Source of the DNA: Myxococcota bacterium
GTDB lineage: Bacteria; Myxococcota_A; Polyangia; Polyangiales; Houyiibacteriaceae
Direction of reading: 5' to 3'
Length of the DNA stretch: 64,000 bases
NCBI GenBank assembly: GCA_028284955.1
Contig: JANQQS010000201.1
Coordinates: 1-64,000, forward strand
In this document: piece by piece, positions 33,025 through 40,772 of the stretch
How the letters are laid out: each line of letters starts with the position of its first letter
Numbering within the stretch: the stretch's first letter is position 1
The notes under the pieces: generated by a model
What the model was told of the DNA's origin: nothing
Seen by the model: the letters and a program-made list of their open reading frames with translations, nothing else
Databases searched by the model: none
Translations under genes and position numbers: made by a program

Positions 33025-35340
33025 ATGCCCGGCATTCCTGAAACGTTTGATCCAACGCCCCCCATCGAGCTGCATCATCGCCGCACTCCTCAAAAGGATG
33101 CACCAATCAGTGATCCGCCCGCCGGAACTCCACCCAAATCGGGTCCGCCCCCTCTGGGTCCGCCTCGGCTGGGTCCACCACGATTGGGTCTACGCAGCGC
33201 CAATGCTTCGGGAATCACCGAAACTGTGGTCGGCGTTCTCCATCGACGTGCCTTGCGCCAATACGGTGAACATGTCCGGCAGTACATCGCGCTCCGGCAA
33301 GGAGACCTGGTCGCCGCCGAACCTATGATGGGAAGGCTTCGCGCCATCCTCACCAGCATTTCCGCCCAAGATCTCACCCGACCTCCGGGGTTGCGGGCGC
33401 GGGTGTACCGCGAAGCTCGCTTACTCGTTCAAGAGTTCGACCCGCGGGACGGATCAAAACGGGTGGATCTCCCGTGGGAATCCTCGATCGAACACGATCC
33501 CGTGGCCCTCTGGGCGCTGAGGACCGAAGTCCTGCCTGAAGACGCTGAGCTTCTCGAGTTGCGGCACGCTCGAGATCTCACGCCCTCGGAAATCGCATTC
33601 GTGCTCGATGCGCCAGTTGAGGATGTGCTCGACCGATTGCGCGCGTCGACCGAGCGGGTCCGCGAGCTGCTCGCGCGCCATGGCGCCCATGTTCCGAACC
33701 TTCGTCGCCTGTTGATGAGCGCATACACCCTCAAATCGACGCACACCATCGAGCTCAGCGGCGATTCGCTGGACGAATATTGGGAACCGCTGCCTCCCGG
33801 CACGGTCATCGGGGAACGCTACGCTATCGAATCCCGCGTAGGCACTGGCTCGTTCGGCGATGTGTATCGGGCGAGCGACACGAGCGTTCCCGGTCATGTA
33901 GTGGCGCTCAAGTTGCTTCATCAACCTTCGCTTTCTCCCGCGGCGCAAGAGCACGCGTTGCGCGAAGTACGTTTGATTGCATCAGTGTTCCATCCTTCGG
34001 TGGTGCAGTTCAAAGACCATGGCTGGCACGAGCAGCGCTTGTGGTTCGTCATGCCCTGGTACGAAGGGGAAAGTCTCGAAGCACGGCTCACACGAAAACC
34101 GCTCAGCCGACCCGAAGCGCAAAAGATTTTTTCTGCGCTGGCGAGTGGACTGAGCGCGATGCACGCAGCAGGCATTCGTCACCAAGACATCAAACCCGAC
34201 AATATCTTGCTTACCCGATTGCCCGGCGCGGGAAGCGGCGATGTCTTGCCGGTGTTGATCGACCTCGGCGTCGCCGCCAAAGAAGCCGAACTTGTCGTCG
34301 CGGGAACGCCCACGTATTTTGCACCTGAAGTCGCAAGCCAGTTTTGGGCGAGCGATGAGCCCCCCGCAGTCACCGCCAAAGCAGATATCTTCTCGCTAGC
34401 CCTCGCGCTGCGCAATGCGCTCGAGCCGAGCACTCAAGAAGAAGGGCCGACGGGCCCGGTGGAGACGTTTATCGAGCACCGCGCGCGATCGACTCCCCCG
34501 CTTCCGACGTCTCCCGAACTGAAATTCTTGCTCCCTGATTTCAAGCGCTGGCTGCATAGTGACCCGGACATGCGCCCCGGCGCCGCATCGTTTCGCGCCG
34601 AGCTCGAAGTGTTGACGCGACCCGAACGCAGGCGAGCTCGCCGCCGGGGGATTCTGCGGTGGCTGGTTCCCATCGGGATTGCCGTAATGTTTGTGTTCGC
34701 TTCGGTTGGGTACGTGTTTCACCACGAGATGCAGGTCCAGGAACGCAAGACCGCGCGCCTGGCCAGCACGTCGCAAAACCTGCGTACCGACTTGCGGAGA
34801 TCTCAGCAAACGCGCCGCAAGGTCGAGGCCGCCGCGGCCGACGCGCGACGCCGCTATCAGAGCAGCCAGATGACCCGTCAGCAGCTCGAAAAAGAGCTCG
34901 TCGAGCACGAGACTCAGCTCACACTCGCGCGTGGCAGCATCGGCGAGCTGCGTTCCAAACAGCGCCGCATGGCGAGCGATGCGCGGGTCGTTCGCAAGGA
35001 ACTCGGCAAAGCGGAAGCAGCAAGGCTACGGCTCGCGATGGAAAACGAACAAAAGCAGGAAGAACTCTCGCGAGCAAAGCAAACCGCCGAAGAAGCGCGA
35101 GGCCAGGCGAGCAATCTCGAATCCACCGTGGCCGCGCTCCAAGCACAGCTCAACGCGGAGCGGGCCAAATCTGAAACTCTCGACAACGAAGTGGCGAGCG
35201 CGGTCCGTGCGCGCGCCCAGGCAGAATCAGAGCTTCGGCGCCTGCGCGGAGGAGCCAGCGACCCGTCAGACCAACCGCTCGACGAGCTTCCCCAACCCTC
35301 AGACGTGGAGTCGGGCACCGCGGAAACGCAAACGCCCTAA
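33025..35340 (+). CDS. Ser/Thr protein kinase with sigma-region-4-like N-terminal domain, TM helix and coiled coil
   Basis: The 771-aa protein has a Pro-rich start, then a helical domain (about 85-220) whose end 'ELRHARDLTPSEIAFVLDAPVEDVLD' reads like a sigma-70 region-4 HTH. A kinase domain follows with GTGSFGDVY (272), 'ALKLL', 'HQDIKPDN' (386) and DLG in place of DFG (413). After one TM helix (about 542-565) comes a long coiled coil of about 170 residues, presumably periplasmic. ATG 33025 has GAAGG upstream; a TTG at 32959 is also open. It probably senses envelope state and signals inward. Confidence 0.88.
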   Translation: MPGIPETFDPTPPIELHHRRTPQKDAPISDPPAGTPPKSGPPPLGPPRLGPPRLGLRSANASGITETVVGVLHRRALRQYGEHVRQYIALRQGDLVAAEPMMGRLRAILTSISAQDLTRPPGLRARVYREARLLVQEFDPRDGSKRVDLPWESSIEHDPVALWALRTEVLPEDAELLELRHARDLTPSEIAFVLDAPVEDVLDRLRASTERVRELLARHGAHVPNLRRLLMSAYTLKSTHTIELSGDSLDEYWEPLPPGTVIGERYAIESRVGTGSFGDVYRASDTSVPGHVVALKLLHQPSLSPAAQEHALREVRLIASVFHPSVVQFKDHGWHEQRLWFVMPWYEGESLEARLTRKPLSRPEAQKIFSALASGLSAMHAAGIRHQDIKPDNILLTRLPGAGSGDVLPVLIDLGVAAKEAELVVAGTPTYFAPEVASQFWASDEPPAVTAKADIFSLALALRNALEPSTQEEGPTGPVETFIEHRARSTPPLPTSPELKFLLPDFKRWLHSDPDMRPGAASFRAELEVLTRPERRRARRRGILRWLVPIGIAVMFVFASVGYVFHHEMQVQERKTARLASTSQNLRTDLRRSQQTRRKVEAAAADARRRYQSSQMTRQQLEKELVEHETQLTLARGSIGELRSKQRRMASDARVVRKELGKAEAARLRLAMENEQKQEELSRAKQTAEEARGQASNLESTVAALQAQLNAERAKSETLDNEVASAVRARAQAESELRRLRGGASDPSDQPLDELPQPSDVESGTAETQTP

Positions 35341-35426
35341 CGAGGAGCGTTATCGTGTACCCTAACAGGTCACTGCGCGCGCTCGGTTCATCAGGCCGAC
35401 GCGCGACCAGGAGCCCGGGGGACGCT

Positions 35427-35603
35427 ATGCCGATCTGCAAAATGTGTGACGATGAAGTGGATGAACTCGAATCGGTAAAAATCCATGGCAAGCGAATGAA
35501 GCTCTGCGAAGACTGCGCTGACCGCGCGCGCGAAGAAGCGGAAATCGCTGAGATGAGTGAATCGGTGGTCCAAGACATGATGGGCTTCAAAGGCCGACGC
35601 TGA
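35427..35603 (+). CDS. small zinc-ribbon-like protein
   Basis: A 58-aa protein with two CxxC pairs ('CKMCDDEVDEL' and 'LCEDCADRA'), a classic treble-clef/zinc-ribbon spacing, followed by an acidic helix and a 'GFKGRR' tail. ATG 35427 follows GGGGGAC. It lies 86 bp after the kinase stop on the same strand and may be co-transcribed. The function is unknown; such small zinc proteins often bind nucleic acid or a protein partner. Confidence 0.7.
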   Translation: MPICKMCDDEVDELESVKIHGKRMKLCEDCADRAREEAEIAEMSESVVQDMMGFKGRR

Positions 35604-36086
35604 TTATTTTAGGGTCTGGCACCCAGACCCTGTGTTTTTTGAGGGTCTGGCACCCAGACCCTCTGGCTGGGATACGACCCCAGCCATTCACCCAAGCTCC
35701 CCCGCCAGGAAACACGTGACATGGTTTGCGTGGCGTGTACTGCTGGGGCCCCGTCGCATAGCGATGGGGCGGACGCGACAGCGGCCGGAGTTGGGAGGGG
35801 GACCCGGGCGGGTCGTACCCGCACGGGGGAGGGTTTGCTTCAAACCCTCCAGAAAACACAGCTCCCCCGCCAGGAACCACGTGACCTGGTTGCGTGGCGT
35901 GTAGTGCTGGGGCCCCGTCGCGTAGCGATGGGGCGGACGCGACAGCGGCCGGAGTTGGGAGGGGGACCCGGGCGGATCGTACCCGCACGGGGGAGGGTTT
36001 GCTTCAAACCCTCCGAACAACACAGTCGGGAGAGGGACCCGGGCGGGTCGTACCCGCACGGGGGAGGGTTTGCTTCAAACCCTCCA
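35604..36086. repeat. structured-repeat array, locus C
   Basis: This non-coding stretch holds three kinds of repeat. At 35610-35695 there is a minus-strand copy of the locus B double-hairpin unit, with an extra hairpin 2. At 35696-35850 and 35861-36014 two almost identical ~155-bp direct repeats (period 165 bp) each include the CCTGGCGGGGG core, a CCCC/GGGG hairpin and a double hairpin. At about 36030-36086 there is a third double hairpin. In these, hairpin 2 is GGAGGGTTTG-CTT-CAAACCCTCC, the same 10-bp stem and 3-nt loop as locus B with different bases. Reading frames through it are not conserved. Confidence 0.85.
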
Positions 36087-36111
36087 GACAACGTTGTCGG
36101 TCGAGACCGAC
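36087..36111. promoter_or_regulatory. two overlapping palindromes upstream of the TA-like operon
   Basis: GACAACGTTGTC (36087-36098) is a perfect 12-bp palindrome. It overlaps GTCGGTC-GA-GACCGAC (36096-36111), a perfect 7-bp inverted repeat. They sit 19-43 bp before the first gene of the coupled pair, where an autoregulatory operator of a toxin-antitoxin operon would be expected. Confidence 0.5.
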
Positions 36112-36129
36112 GGCTGGTAGAGTTTGAAG

Positions 36130-36465
36130 GTGGGTAGCCAAGAGCTTGCGGAACGAAGGAGCCTTGCGTTTCACCGCGAAATCGCGGAACGGCTTCGCAA
36201 GGATGCATCGGTCCTGCAGAATGCAAGGAATCGCGTCGACGATTGGCGGCGAGAATCAAGTGTGCACGCACACTATGTGGACCAGTGGTCTCGAGTGCTT
36301 AGTCTTCCCATCCACGATATCTGCAACGTGCTCATTGATCCTCGACAAACTGCGTTGCGACAAGTCAGCCCCTTCGCAGGCGTGCTGAGCGCACGTGACC
36401 GATGGGCGATCTGGCGCCGGGTGCCCACTGAGATCCAGCCTCATTCAGCGAATGACGCCTCGTGA
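36130..36465 (+). CDS. putative antitoxin-like partner of a nucleotidyltransferase
   Basis: A small helical protein of about 111 aa with a region rich in Arg, Trp and His and a C-terminal 'ALRQVSPFAGVLSARDRWAIWR'. Similar small proteins ending in this 'RQxSPFAGVL..R.RW' pattern are, to my recollection, found directly upstream of nucleotidyltransferase genes in many genomes. The stop overlaps the next start by 4 bp (GTGA), showing coupling. The start may be GTG 36130 or TTG 36124. It may be the antitoxin or specificity partner; no activity is known. Confidence 0.6.
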   Translation: MGSQELAERRSLAFHREIAERLRKDASVLQNARNRVDDWRRESSVHAHYVDQWSRVLSLPIHDICNVLIDPRQTALRQVSPFAGVLSARDRWAIWRRVPTEIQPHSANDAS

Positions 36466-36998
36466 CACGCGCTCAACTAGAGCACCTTATCCGGGCCTCC
36501 GCAGATATCGCAAACGACGACGAGATCATCGTGATCGGGAGCCAGGCTATCCTCGCGGAATTTCCCAACGCGCCCGCGGACTTGCTCGTATCGGTCGAAG
36601 CCGATGTCTACCCCAAGAATGAACCGGAACGCGCCGACCTCATTGATGGCAGCATCGGGGAGCTCTCTCCTTTTCACGATACCTACGGGTACTACGCGCA
36701 GGGCGTCGGGGAGACCACCGCGGTCCTTCCGGCAGGGTGGCAAGATCGGCTCGTGCCTATTCGAAACCAAAATACTCGTGGAGCCACTGGCTGGTGTTTG
36801 GAGGCGCACGACTTGGTCATCTCCAAATGTGTCGCCGGTCGCGAAAAAGACCGGCGCTTTTGCGCGACTGCGATCCGGCACGGCCTCGTGAACGCGCGCA
36901 CGCTCGAGGACCGCCTGCAGACCACGCCGATCGACGACGACAGACTGCGCGTCGCAGTAACCGAGCGACTACGCGCATGGGCTCACGTCGAAAGCTGA
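36462..36998 (+). CDS. DUF6036/AbiEii-like nucleotidyltransferase, putative toxin
   Basis: The 178-aa product has 'IIVIGSQAILAEF', the G-S motif of minimal nucleotidyltransferases, followed by acidic 'VSVEADVYP' where the metal-binding Asp/Glu pair is expected, and a helical C-terminus with 'LEAHDLVISKCVAGREKDRRFCATAI'. This fits the DUF6036/AbiEii-type family, whose relatives act as toxins in type IV-like or phage-defence modules. It is coupled by a 4-bp overlap to the small gene upstream. Toxicity is inferred from family and layout only. Confidence 0.7.
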   Translation: MTRAQLEHLIRASADIANDDEIIVIGSQAILAEFPNAPADLLVSVEADVYPKNEPERADLIDGSIGELSPFHDTYGYYAQGVGETTAVLPAGWQDRLVPIRNQNTRGATGWCLEAHDLVISKCVAGREKDRRFCATAIRHGLVNARTLEDRLQTTPIDDDRLRVAVTERLRAWAHVES

Positions 36999-37017
36999 CG
37001 TGAACCGAGACGCACGA

Positions 37018-37707
37018 TCAGCTGGAGCGCGATGCTTTTTCGGCGTGTCCTGATTGGCCGAAGCGGTTTGCCAAGCGATCTTCTACATCGCTCAAGGTTA
37101 GGCCCCGGGCGAGTAGGCCTACGAGCATATGGTAAAGGACATCGCCGGCTTCCGAGGCAACGCGGTCGTCGGTTTCACTAAGTAGCGCATCGACTAGCTC
37201 TCCCGCCTCTTCGCGAATCTTGGCGCCGATCTTTTCTGGGCCGCCGTCGAGGAGCGACTTTGTGTAGCTTTTTGAACCGGAGGCGTCGCGACGCCGCTCG
37301 AGGGTTTCGAAAAGTCGGACCAAGGTTGGTGCGGCGCGGGGCAGAAGTTCCTCGTCCGATGGGTCAACGAGCTCGGCGCCCTGCAGTAGACGAAAAAAAC
37401 ATGATTCACGCCCGGTGTGGCATGTGGGGCCTTGAGGGTCGCTCATATAAAGCAAGCAGTCACAGTCGCAGTCCGTCCATACCTCGTGCACGCGAATCGT
37501 GTTTCCGCTCGTTTCGCCTTTCTGCCACAAGCTTTGTCGCGATCGACTCCAAAAATGAGCGAGGCCGGTCGCCAACGTGCGTTCCAGGGCCAGTTCGTTC
37601 GCGTACGCGACCATGCGAACCTCGCCCCCATGACGGCTCTGAACCACCACCGGAAGCAAGCCCGATGAATCCCACTGGAGCTGATCTTTCCAATGCTCGT
37701 TGCTCAC
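37018..37707 (-). CDS. hisIE: bifunctional phosphoribosyl-AMP cyclohydrolase / phosphoribosyl-ATP pyrophosphatase
   Basis: A 229-aa cytoplasmic enzyme for histidine steps 2 and 3. The N-terminal HisI domain shows 'MVAYANELALERTL', 'FWSRSRQSLWQKGETSGN' and the metal site 'DCDCDCLLYM' with 'GPTCHTG'. The C-terminal HisE domain shows 'SYTKSLLDGGPEKIGAKI' and 'REEAGELVDALL'. No other his gene is nearby. The two-domain fusion is common in bacteria. Confidence 0.96.
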   Translation of the reverse strand: MSNEHWKDQLQWDSSGLLPVVVQSRHGGEVRMVAYANELALERTLATGLAHFWSRSRQSLWQKGETSGNTIRVHEVWTDCDCDCLLYMSDPQGPTCHTGRESCFFRLLQGAELVDPSDEELLPRAAPTLVRLFETLERRRDASGSKSYTKSLLDGGPEKIGAKIREEAGELVDALLSETDDRVASEAGDVLYHMLVGLLARGLTLSDVEDRLANRFGQSGHAEKASRSS

Positions 37708-37944
37708 TCGCTGCCTCCCTGCCGATCGACAAACTCGGGCCTACGCGAGCGCACCGTCTGCGGCAAGCCCCCGGCGAGCGACCAAACGTCATTAAAATTG
37801 GGTTTTTGTCGAAATCGCGGAACTTTTGGGGCCACGCCGAACACCAACCGATCGACCCCCAAACGAGACGGGCCGAGTCGCCGCGGGCGAGGTCGCCAGC
37901 GAGTTGACCAAATTCGCCAGACTCGCGTATCGTCTCGAGTCGTC

Positions 37945-38388
37945 ATGGAGATCTTCTTGCGTACACCTCGATTTCTTCGCGCAATATGCGCCGCCGCCAC
38001 GCTGACTACGGCTGCCGGAGCGCTCGCTACAGGCTGCGACAAGGCGGGCGGCGACGTGCAAATCAACAGCATCGACCCCACGTCAGGCGCGCTTCAGGGC
38101 GAGCAGCCAGTCCGCGTGGAAGGGAAAAACTTCCGCACCGATATCGGCTACACCGTCTACTTTGGCAACCAGCGGGCCAACCAAGTGACCATCTTGGATG
38201 ACAAAACTCTGCTCGTGGTCTCCCCCTCGGCCGACGCTGCCGGCCCCGTGGACATCACCATTCGTGCCGACGATGGTGCCGCATTTCGCATCGCCAAAGC
38301 CTTCAAATACGAAGACATGGCGGGAAACGTGGTCGAGCAGTTTGGCGCGGCGCCCAAAAAGGGAAAAAAAGGCAACCTCGCCTACTAG
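37945..38388 (+). CDS. IPT/TIG-domain lipoprotein
   Basis: A 147-aa envelope protein with a lipoprotein signal (lipobox ATGC, about Cys30) and one IPT/TIG immunoglobulin-like domain: 'INSIDPTSGALQGEQPVRVEGKNF', then 'VYFGNQRANQVTILDDKTLLVVSPS' and 'VDITIRADDGAAFRIAKAFKYE'. Such domains usually mediate binding at the surface or in the periplasm. The C-terminus is Lys-rich. ATG 37945 gives a clean signal; more distal in-frame starts run into hisIE upstream DNA. Confidence 0.85.
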   Translation: MEIFLRTPRFLRAICAAATLTTAAGALATGCDKAGGDVQINSIDPTSGALQGEQPVRVEGKNFRTDIGYTVYFGNQRANQVTILDDKTLLVVSPSADAAGPVDITIRADDGAAFRIAKAFKYEDMAGNVVEQFGAAPKKGKKGNLAY

Positions 38389-38424
38389 CCTCCACAAAAC
38401 CGAAGGCATACGATTCCATTCGTT

Positions 38425-39480
38425 TTGCAGTCGGAGCTCCCAGATTGGCTGATCGGCGTGATGCTGCTTCTCGGCGCCGCCGTGGGCAGCATCGCGGCGC
38501 TTCGTGTGTTCTGGCTACTCGCCGAGCGCACCGCGAGGAAAACCAACGCCTCTTTTGATGGCGTATTGATCCGCAAACTCCGTAGCCCGCTCAGCGCGGC
38601 GATTCCATTGTTTTGCGTTCGAGCGGTCATACCGCTCACCGATTTCAAACCGAACATTCGCGGGACGCTCGAGCACGCGCTTCATGTGTTGCTCATCGGA
38701 GCATGCGCGTGGCTTGTGTTGCGCGCGTTGCAAATCGCAGAAGTCGTTCTGGCGAAAAAGCTCAGCATCGACGCGGCGGACAACCTGCGGGCCCGTCGCG
38801 TGCAGACGCAAGTTCGTGGCCTGCGCAACATCCTTTCATTTCTCATCGGGCTCTTGGCTCTCGCATTCATGCTGATGACGTTTTCGGCCGTCCGCGAGCT
38901 TGGCGTGAGCCTATTGGCCTCGGCCGGTGTCGCAGGAATCGTGGTGGGCTTCGCCGCGCAGAAAAGCATCGCCACGCTGCTCGCAGGAATTCAAGTCGCG
39001 ATTGCCCAACCGATTCGCGTGGACGACGTGGTGGTCGTGGAGGGCGAGTGGGGCCGCATCGAGGAAATTACGCTGACCTATGTCGTCATTCGTCTTTGGG
39101 ACCTACGTCGACTCGTGGTGCCGATTCAATATTTCCTCGAAAACCCGTTCCAAAACTGGACTCGCTCTTCAGCCGAAATCATCGGCACCGTGTTTCTGCA
39201 CATCGACTACCGAGCGCCCATAGACCGCATTCGCGAAGAGCTGGAGCGAGTGGCTGGCGCATCAAAGCTCTGGGATAGGAAAGTATGCGTCCTGCAGGTC
39301 ACCGCGACGAACTCGCAAAGCGTCGAACTCAGAGCTCTCGTCAGCGCAGCCGATAGCGCTGCCGCGTGGGACCTTCGCTGTGAAGTGCGCGAACACCTGC
39401 TCGCGTTTCTCCAGCGCGAATGCCCCGATTCCTTACCCAGAGTTCGAGCCGAACTCAAACAGCCAGAAACGGCGGCGTAG
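38425..39480 (+). CDS. MscS-family mechanosensitive channel
   Basis: The 351-aa inner-membrane protein has about four hydrophobic segments, the pore-lining helix 'SLLASAGVAGIVVGFAAQKSIATLLAG' region and the cytoplasmic beta domain 'IRVDDVVVVEGEWGRIEEITLTYVVIRLWD'. MscS channels release solutes on hypo-osmotic shock. The start is TTG 38425 or ATG 38461. It lies 36 bases after the TIG lipoprotein gene and may be in the same transcript. Confidence 0.93.
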   Translation: MQSELPDWLIGVMLLLGAAVGSIAALRVFWLLAERTARKTNASFDGVLIRKLRSPLSAAIPLFCVRAVIPLTDFKPNIRGTLEHALHVLLIGACAWLVLRALQIAEVVLAKKLSIDAADNLRARRVQTQVRGLRNILSFLIGLLALAFMLMTFSAVRELGVSLLASAGVAGIVVGFAAQKSIATLLAGIQVAIAQPIRVDDVVVVEGEWGRIEEITLTYVVIRLWDLRRLVVPIQYFLENPFQNWTRSSAEIIGTVFLHIDYRAPIDRIREELERVAGASKLWDRKVCVLQVTATNSQSVELRALVSAADSAAAWDLRCEVREHLLAFLQRECPDSLPRVRAELKQPETAA

Positions 39481-39490
39481 ATTTCGCGCG

Positions 39491-40534
39491 CTAGCGTCGG
39501 CGCGCCAACTTCTGCTGCCTCCGCGAAAGCCAGCGTGCCGGGTTCTGACGGCGCCCCAAATCTGCGTTGACTTTCATTTGCTGCAGAGGAGTCATGGGCA
39601 CATTTCGATAAGAAGAATGACGCAGTTGATATTTGTCGTCCCGCGGCGCATCGCGCACCCGTCGATGCGTGTCGACCACGTCGATGCCCAATTGTTCGGC
39701 GACGCTTCTCTGGCGGCGATTCAGAGCAAAGATGCGGTCAGCCGCTCGCTCAGTGCGCGCGCGCCGCAAAATCGAACGAAACGAAACGCGGCGAGGGTCG
39801 TACTGAAGCTCCACGATTTCACGCCCTGCCAGATGCGCCGGGCGGGTGGACGCGACGCCTTCGATTGCCCCGAGAGCGACTTCCCCGGACCAGAAGCAAT
39901 ACATCGACAGACGCGCGGTTTCGAGACGACTCTTCTTGAACGCTTCTTCTTCGATAAGCAGCTTGAGAAACCCTGGCACCGAACGCTGATGATTCTTGAG
40001 TGCCTGCTCGATTCGTTGAGCCGTCGCGCGCACGGTGTAGTCGCCATCAAGCCGAGGGGTAAGCGGGCGTTCGGTGCCTGGATCGAGAATACGCACCACC
40101 GGATTGTTCCATGCGGGTTCGCGAAAACGCCTGAGCACCCGCGTGTCGTCCGCGGTCGGACCGGCGTTGTTCTTGATCCACACTGGCACCGTTTCTTCTT
40201 CCAGCGCATCCACGATCAGCGGATGCGTGAGCACGGTCGACCCATAGTGGCGCACCGTAGAGCATCCAGGCACTTCGTCGAAGAGCACGAAAAGAGGCTT
40301 GCCTTGCTTTATCGCTTCGCGCCGCGCAGCATCGTAGCCCCGGCGCCAGCGCACCAGACCAAGCTCCGGATGAGGCCTTCGTTCTCCGGTACGTTCGTCG
40401 TCAGCGGCTGACCGCGCAGGCTCTTGCATGAGCCAAGCGAGTGCGCCCGCAAACAATACCCCCACGCCAAGAAGAGTGGTCATCTTCATCCGCTTTTGCC
40501 CAGCAGGAGAGCGTCGCCTGAGAAGTTTCGTCAC
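39491..40534 (-). CDS. membrane-anchored thioredoxin-like protein with MsrA-like domain
   Basis: The 347-aa product has a basic N-terminus and signal anchor ('MKMTTLLGVGVLFAGALAW'), then a thioredoxin-like domain with 'FVLFDEVPGCSTVRHYG', where families with this VPG motif often carry selenocysteine; here it is Cys. The second half resembles peptide-methionine-sulfoxide reductase A: 'SMYCFWSGEVALGAIEGV' holds the CFWxxE catalytic pattern and 'REIVELQYDPRRVSFRSIL' matches the next strand. It is probably a periplasmic redox or repair protein. Both the pairing and the retained Cys are notable. It is convergent with mscS. Confidence 0.7.
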   Translation of the reverse strand: MTKLLRRRSPAGQKRMKMTTLLGVGVLFAGALAWLMQEPARSAADDERTGERRPHPELGLVRWRRGYDAARREAIKQGKPLFVLFDEVPGCSTVRHYGSTVLTHPLIVDALEEETVPVWIKNNAGPTADDTRVLRRFREPAWNNPVVRILDPGTERPLTPRLDGDYTVRATAQRIEQALKNHQRSVPGFLKLLIEEEAFKKSRLETARLSMYCFWSGEVALGAIEGVASTRPAHLAGREIVELQYDPRRVSFRSILRRARTERAADRIFALNRRQRSVAEQLGIDVVDTHRRVRDAPRDDKYQLRHSSYRNVPMTPLQQMKVNADLGRRQNPARWLSRRQQKLARRR

Positions 40535-40772
40535 GCGTCAGAGTATGTCGAGCAGGCACCTATGGTTTCATGATGGTTCCTGATCGCACTCGTTCACGTC
40601 GTGAATGTTCAAACATGCTCTGCTGATTTTTTGAGTAACCAAAACGTTCATCATGGTTCTCATGTTTGTTTGATTTCGCACGTAACTCGCATCGTTGATT
40701 CGCGTATTCAGATTTGTGCGCCACTGGATGATGAGATCACAGTTGGTTTCAAAGAAAGAATGGTGAATCAAA

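Noticed and set aside
35587-36271. several open frames across the repeat array at 35.6-36.1 kb
   Set aside because: They translate GC-rich hairpins differently in each copy. No frame is conserved, and no start with a ribosome site exists.
40568-40771. 67-codon frame in the AT-rich gap upstream of the secreted lipoprotein
   Set aside because: It lacks a ribosome site and any recognisable pattern, and it occupies the region expected to hold the divergent promoters.
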